Source: Lutjanus erythropterus (Eukaryota > Chordata > Actinopteri > Lutjaniformes > Lutjanidae). Taken from it: 64,000 nt of DNA. Below the pieces are notes generated by a model, which was not told the origin of the DNA, ran no database searches, and worked only from the letters and a program-made list of their open reading frames with translations. Both the position numbers and the translations under genes were made by a program. Shown in pieces: positions 61,301-64,000 of this stretch; the stretch's first letter is position 1; every line of letters begins with the position of its first letter. The stretch is from the NCBI GenBank assembly GCA_020091685.1, contig CM034606.1, positions 17,686,695-17,750,694 on the forward strand, written 5' to 3'.

Positions 61301-63583
61301 CGTCTTCCTCCCTTTCTCTTCTTCGTCGACTCTTTGAAGATAACTGTTCCTGCTATCATCCACTATTTTGCCTCTCAAGCAGGGAGTGAGAGCCACTCTC
61401 CACCAGTACTGTCATGGAAAGAATGCAGAGGTTAGGCAACACAAACACACAGCAACTCCGTGTTGCCCTGCAAGAGCCACCTCTGTGAATTTATATGCAT
61501 GATGTTGGTTTCTTGAAGTGGATTTATTTGAAGCTCCGGCGCTGGCTCAAAGGGCGAGCTGTTATTTTTTCCTCTCCCCCTCGGTCAGGTGCAGGCTTTA
61601 TAGGGGGAGCCATGAATCCGGCCGGTTGTGTCAGAGGGACCTTTAGGTGATGAATCCAGGTTGCTGTGCCAGAAATAGCCCTGTGGTTTGGGGCGCGTTT
61701 GATGGGGTTATTTTCACGGTGCTGCAAGGAAAGAGCTGCAGTTAAGGCCTGTGTGGGGTTGCATCGGGGGCTTCCCTCGACTGCAGATCCACAGGCTTCC
61801 CTCTTGTGTTTCCCTGCATCTCCACAGCTGTTGGAAACGCAGCTAAAACATCATTCCCAAACTGTCCACATCCTGAACTTTGACTGTGTTTTCACAGTTC
61901 TGTTCATGAAGCGTGTAGAGTTCCTGTGTGTTTTGGAAGTAGAGGATACTAATATTGTCATCCAGCTATTTTTGACTATTCAATACTTTTTTTCTCTCTG
62001 TCATTCTGCCAATCACCAGACATAAATGAGTGTGAGACGGGGACCCATAACTGCCAAGATGATGAAATGTGTTGGAACTATTACGGAGGCTTCCGCTGCT
62101 ATCCCAGAAACCCCTGCGAGGCGCCTTACACCAAAACCTCTGAAAAGTCAGTAAACATCATCCAGTTCTTTTGTTTCACTCTCATGGGTGTAGCCCGTTT
62201 CACAGAGATTGTCTCAATCGTTGTGTGTTTGCAGTCGCTGTATCTGCCGCTCTCAGGCTGAGTGCCAGGGTCTCCCACCGTCAATTGTCTACAAATACAT
62301 GAGCATCCAAGCGGACAGGACGGTGCCAGCAGACATCTTCCAGATTCAGGCCACCAACATCTATGCCAACACACACAACACCTTCAGGATCAAATCTGGG
62401 AACGAGGGAGGAGAGTTTTTCCTGCGAGTGAGTTGATCTTGTCTTGTGTTGTATAAAAAGCAGGGGAGGGTGTCACAGGTGATAATGGGTTAAAATGCTA
62501 AACTGTTATATATAAATCTGCAGTTTCAAGCTAAATCCATTAAATTACTCACATGTTTACACTATTATTATCCCCCCCGACTCCACCTCATACAATTACC
62601 CAACCTGATATTTTATCACCATGTGGCACCTGTAGCACAGTGTTTACAGTTACACTGTAAACGTGCCATTTCCAAGATATTATTTGGCACTCTAAGCTAA
62701 CAAGACCAATGCTGTGTCGCGATTTGGATACTTCCGTTCATACACTGTCATATAGTACACTTTGCACACTATGACCTCACTTGTGTAGCGCACGAGTTTC
62801 AGCAGATTAGTGTCTCAAATGGAGGATGGCCGTTGTGCCCTCACGGGAAATGTCAATCTCAGATTCTTCTTCTTTGTGGTCAAACTGAAGCCAGGTGGAG
62901 CTTTAAGGACACCTGCCAAAACAATTACCGGCTTGTCTATTACTTTTTATTCAATTTTACTTCATTCAACATGATCATATTTGCCCTTGGTTTCTCGTTA
63001 AATGCGCCATCATCTCCATCGATGATGGACCTACCCCCTCTCCTCCTAATGGCTGAAAATGGACCAATATGTTAGTTTATATTTGACTTACAAACTTCTG
63101 ACATGCATGATTTATATCTGTGTAATTCGTTGCTCACTGTGGCCATTGTAGTCAGTGCAGCCGTTAGCCCTGTCTTTTCTTCTGTGTAAACAAGATAGCG
63201 ACTATTGAGGCTGAGAAGTGTCCAGTGTTCAACACTCAACTTTTTGGCCGCTCAACATCTGGGTACTCCAGTCGTTTTGCTGTAAATTCCAATGTGAACG
63301 CACTTACGCACTCAAAACAGGAAGTTTACGTAGATAAGCAAGCAAATTGAGACAGAGCATAAGACTCAAAAAAAGATGTGATAAATCTATATTCATATTG
63401 ACTGATGATATTTTCTTGCAGCGTTCCAGCAATGTGAGCGCCATGCTGGTGCTAACCAAGCCTCTGTCAGGCCCCAGGGAGTACGTCGTGGACCTGGAAA
63501 TGGTCACTCACCACCTGACCATGAACTACCGCTCCAGCTCACTGCTGCGGCTCACCATCATAGTTGGGCCCTACGCCTTCTGA
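40711..63583 (+). CDS. efemp1: EGF-containing fibulin-like extracellular matrix protein 1 (fibulin-3), 456 aa
   Basis: Coding exons: 40711-40791, 41049-41094, 41870-42148, 56996-57118, 58378-58497, 59928-60047, 61048-61167, 62020-62146, 62235-62427, 63422-63583 (TGA). The sum is 1371 nt, phases agree, and EGF exons are phase 1-1 as in fibulins. The order is: signal peptide ([18 protein letters not shown]); atypical first EGF region starting CTEGYEYD, with [24 protein letters not shown] and a Pro-rich linker of about 55 residues; calcium-binding EGF modules starting [32 protein letters not shown] and DINECETG, most with the C.N..GS[YF].C.C hydroxylation pattern; then the fibulin C-terminal domain ([20 protein letters not shown] to IIVGPYAF). 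[16 protein letters not shown] and YKYMSI favour EFEMP1 over EFEMP2. The nearby mir-216/217 cluster agrees. The protein is secreted to elastic and basement-membrane matrix. It is shorter than human (493), mostly in the linker. Confidence 0.96.
40897..40976 (+). repeat. (CTAT)20 microsatellite
   Basis: Twenty uninterrupted CTAT units in the intron between efemp1 coding exons 1 and 2, followed by CTGT. It is likely polymorphic. Confidence 0.97.
41136..41827. mobile_element. Composite of two opposed hAT-like MITE copies
   Basis: From 41136 (TAAGGCTGCACCTAACAG) to about 41410 the family runs forward, including AAGAAACCAGAAAATGTTCA. From about 41420 it runs in reverse, including TCTGGTTTCTTTACTCCATT and ACTGAATATTTTTGGGTTGT. 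It ends GTTAGTTGCAGCCCTA at 41827. About 230 unrelated bases with an A14 run interrupt the second half. It lies directly before efemp1 coding exon 3. Confidence 0.7.
42880..44006. mobile_element. Tc1/mariner-like non-autonomous element with long inverted ends
   Basis: The left end (about 42885-43055) is the inverse of the right end (about 43844-44000). CACTTTTGTTTTTGCTCC pairs with GGAGCAAAAACAAAAGTG, TTTCAAATTTTGTTCACA with TGTGAACAAAATTTGAGA, and GCCAAGATAATCCATCCACC with GGTGGATGGATTATCTAGGC. The sequences resemble ends of Tc1-type repeats known across fish. There is no transposase frame between them. Boundaries are approximate. Confidence 0.7.
43750..43838 (+). repeat. Near-perfect hairpin, about 30-bp stem and 26-nt loop
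   Basis: The arm 43750-43779 (TACCACTTTTTCCCAGGAGG, then GCAAAGTCAT) is the inverse of 43806-43838 (ATGACTTTGCCCTCCTGGGA, then a run of A and TGGTA). The only differences are one base and a longer A run. It lies just inside the right end of the Tc1-like element. It could be a foldback relic or a microRNA-like precursor. Confidence 0.85.
45797..46860. mobile_element. TTAA-flanked MITE (piggyBac-like), 1064 bp
   Basis: The left end reads TTAAAGGGATAGTTCAGA and the inverse of the right end TTAAAGGTATAGTTCTGA, both with TTAA. The inside shares AACTGCATGCTACATTTAAA, AGTATTTTCACCAC and TTTGCCATCAGACAGCAATT with the element at 9522-10336. There is no transposase. Confidence 0.8.
48100..48640 (+). 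repeat. Dispersed teleost repeat, copy A
   Basis: TGGATTTCCACGAAACGTTG, CCCCCTCAGGATGTACTTTA, TTTGGTGATCCTCTGACTTT, TTTGGTTTATGACCAAGTAC, TGAACATGGTAAATATCATA and, after an unrelated stretch, GTTAGCATGCTGACTTTAGC match in order a repeat common in percomorph genomes that I know from memory. The class is uncertain, possibly a non-LTR tail. A second copy lies at 52150-52765. Confidence 0.6.
52150..52765 (+). repeat. Dispersed teleost repeat, copy B, interrupted
   Basis: CTTAGGATGAACTGTTATAA and TTGTGATCCCCAC on the left correspond to the repeat family of 48100-48640. GTTAATTAGCAAAACTTTGC, GTGGTAAACATTG and AAACATCAGCATGCCAGCAT lie on the right. The foldback element 52285-52639 separates the halves. 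Confidence 0.6.
52285..52639. mobile_element. Foldback MITE, about 355 bp
   Basis: The left arm reads GACCAAATGTAGTAACACTT and the inverse of the right arm GACCAAATGGTAAGAGTTAA. The arms stay alike for about 75 bases, including ATAGTTAATTAAAC and TTAGTTAATAG in both. It is AT-rich and non-coding. Confidence 0.7.
55285..55316 (+). repeat. (GT)n(GA)n microsatellite
   Basis: A GT run passes directly into a GA run in the large efemp1 intron. Confidence 0.9.
55735..56350 (-). mobile_element. Tc1/mariner transposase remnant
   Basis: Minus-strand translation gives pieces of a Tc1-type transposase in the correct order, in shifting frames: a helix-turn-helix piece (IVQKVKNN, then [11 protein letters not shown]), a middle piece ([20 protein letters not shown], then [10 protein letters not shown]) and a catalytic-region piece near [14 protein letters not shown]. 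It has several frameshifts and internal deletions and lacks a usable DDE core, so it is dead. It lies in the long efemp1 intron. Confidence 0.8.
57600..58300 (-). repeat. AAGTATACTT-rich repeat element
   Basis: About 700 bases with many small palindromes built from AGTATACT, AGTACACT, AAGTACTT and close variants. The part at 58090-58160 is the inverse of 38650-38720. The right end reads CACTCAAGTATGCTAAAATT, then TTTTTCACCAGGG. No coding frame is seen. It lies in the efemp1 intron 57119-58377. Confidence 0.7.
58888..59166. mobile_element. Foldback MITE, about 280 bp
   Basis: The left arm TGTAGTTCTATTTATCCATC at 58913 and the inverse of the right arm TGTAGTACAGTTTATCCATC are alike for about 75 bases, including GAGTTGCTGAGTTGTAGAGA against GAGTTGCAGAGTTTTGGAGA. 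It lies in the efemp1 intron 58498-59927. The open frames here are shadows of the palindrome. Confidence 0.7.
59668..59884 (-). mobile_element. MITE with long inverted ends, copy 2
   Basis: GGTAAACACAGGTGTTACCA, then ATGATACTAATTAAGG, is repeated inverted at the other end (TTAATTAGTATCATTGGTAA, then CACCTGTGTTTAC). The core AGCAGCACCCTGACTGTGTT and the GCCAACATGCACAA stretch are the inverse of the copy at 20966-21181. It ends 43 bases before efemp1 coding exon 6. Confidence 0.8.
60056..60085 (+). repeat. CA-rich microsatellite
   Basis: Interrupted (CA)n directly after the donor of efemp1 coding exon 6. Confidence 0.85.
60373..60940. repeat. Possible hAT-like repeat in efemp1 intron
   Basis: It starts GCGTTGGGGAACATTACTTT with AAAGTAACTTGTTACATTAC. 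Near 60915 there is GGAGGTAACTCTGATTGTAA, which could be the other end. The inner sequence is unrecognised. Confidence 0.35.
61168..62019 (+). other. efemp1 intron before coding exon 8
   Basis: It is pyrimidine-rich from 61170 to 61330 and otherwise of mixed composition. No repeat or extra exon is recognised. Confidence 0.5.
62428..63421 (+). other. Last efemp1 intron
   Basis: 994 bases of unremarkable sequence. The donor CGA|GTGAGT and acceptor TTTTCTTGCAG are clear. No repeat family is recognised. Confidence 0.5.
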
Positions 63584-63875
63584 GCACCGCAACTCCCAGC
63601 AGCCCACATAAGTCTGGTTCAGCAAACATAGCAGTGTAACACAGCAGATGCCTGTATCAGCATAACATACTGTACATTTTCATACAATACATGCATACAA
63701 CATATAACATAGGCTGTGGCAGACTCATACAGCAGCACAAAACTTCCAATAAGCTTGCTCATGACACACCAACCCACGCTGTGATGTGACCACTGGGCAT
63801 CTTTTTCTCGCCAGGTGCAGGGAAGCATTGAAGGGGTTTAGTGTCCTGAGGATCCAAGCAACAACAGCACTTAAC

Positions 63876-63881
63876 AATAAA
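63876..63881 (+). terminator. efemp1: Possible efemp1 poly(A) signal
   Basis: AATAAA lies 292 bases after the efemp1 stop codon. Further signals may exist beyond the window, because the human 3' UTR is longer. Confidence 0.45.
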
Positions 63882-64000
63882 TCATTTTTGAATTTAAGTG
63901 CCTTAAGTGGATGCAGAAAAGATGCTGGTTGCAGCATTTTCACTGGTGGAGGTTGTTATCTACTTCCATATTAAAAAACAATTGGGAACGGAGCAGTGGC

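Noticed and set aside
40711-63583. efemp2 (fibulin-4) instead of efemp1
   Set aside because: [25 protein letters not shown] and [12 protein letters not shown] match EFEMP1 more closely, and the upstream mir-216/217 cluster marks the EFEMP1 locus.
1-64000. Retroviral, LTR or other virus-like elements
   Set aside because: No paired LTRs and no gag, pol, env or capsid-like translations were seen. All mobile elements recognised are DNA-transposon relics or a SINE.

Overview
The window is a piece of a vertebrate nuclear chromosome, almost certainly from a percomorph-type (spiny-rayed) teleost. The reasons are short introns in xpo5, exons that align closely to vertebrate exportin-5 and EFEMP1, a tRNA-derived SINE, and many small DNA-transposon derivatives (hAT-like, TTAA/piggyBac-like, Tc1-like) of types common in teleosts. 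All four supported protein-coding models and all three microRNAs lie on the + strand. I saw no retrovirus, LTR element or other capsid- or envelope-bearing element.

Layout. (1) 1-9168: the C-terminal 843 codons of exportin-5 (xpo5) in 22 coding exons. The gene enters from the left edge, ends at 9168, and has a probable poly(A) signal at 9447. One intron (3832-4022) has U12-type AT-AC signals. (2) 9522-10336: a TTAA-flanked foldback element, followed by AT-rich sequence without genes. (3) 12630-14544: a weakly supported two-exon micropeptide gene with its own promoter-like block and poly(A) signal. (4) 17013-18727: a complete three-exon secreted type-2 cystatin whose second intron is GC-AG and carries a tRNA-derived SINE. 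(5) 19 kb to 34.6 kb: gene-poor sequence with several MITEs (one nested pair with target duplications) and some GC-rich blocks that could be regulatory. (6) 34664-36598: the mir-216b / mir-216a / mir-217 cluster, compressed into about 1.9 kb. (7) 39.8-63.6 kb: efemp1 (fibulin-3), a 456-residue protein in 10 coding exons plus at least one 5' untranslated exon. A 14.8 kb intron is full of transposon relics.

How it fits together. Exportin-5 moves pre-miRNA hairpins out of the nucleus; here its gene lies about 25 kb from a microRNA cluster, probably by chance. In human, the 216b-216a-217 order upstream of and co-oriented with EFEMP1 is the same. This supports both the microRNA calls and the choice of efemp1 over efemp2. 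Human XPO5 is on another chromosome (6p versus 2p for EFEMP1), so the xpo5-cystatin-mir-216/217-efemp1 linkage looks fish-specific.

All exon limits were read by eye from splice signals, reading frame and remembered human proteins. No alignment or database search was run.
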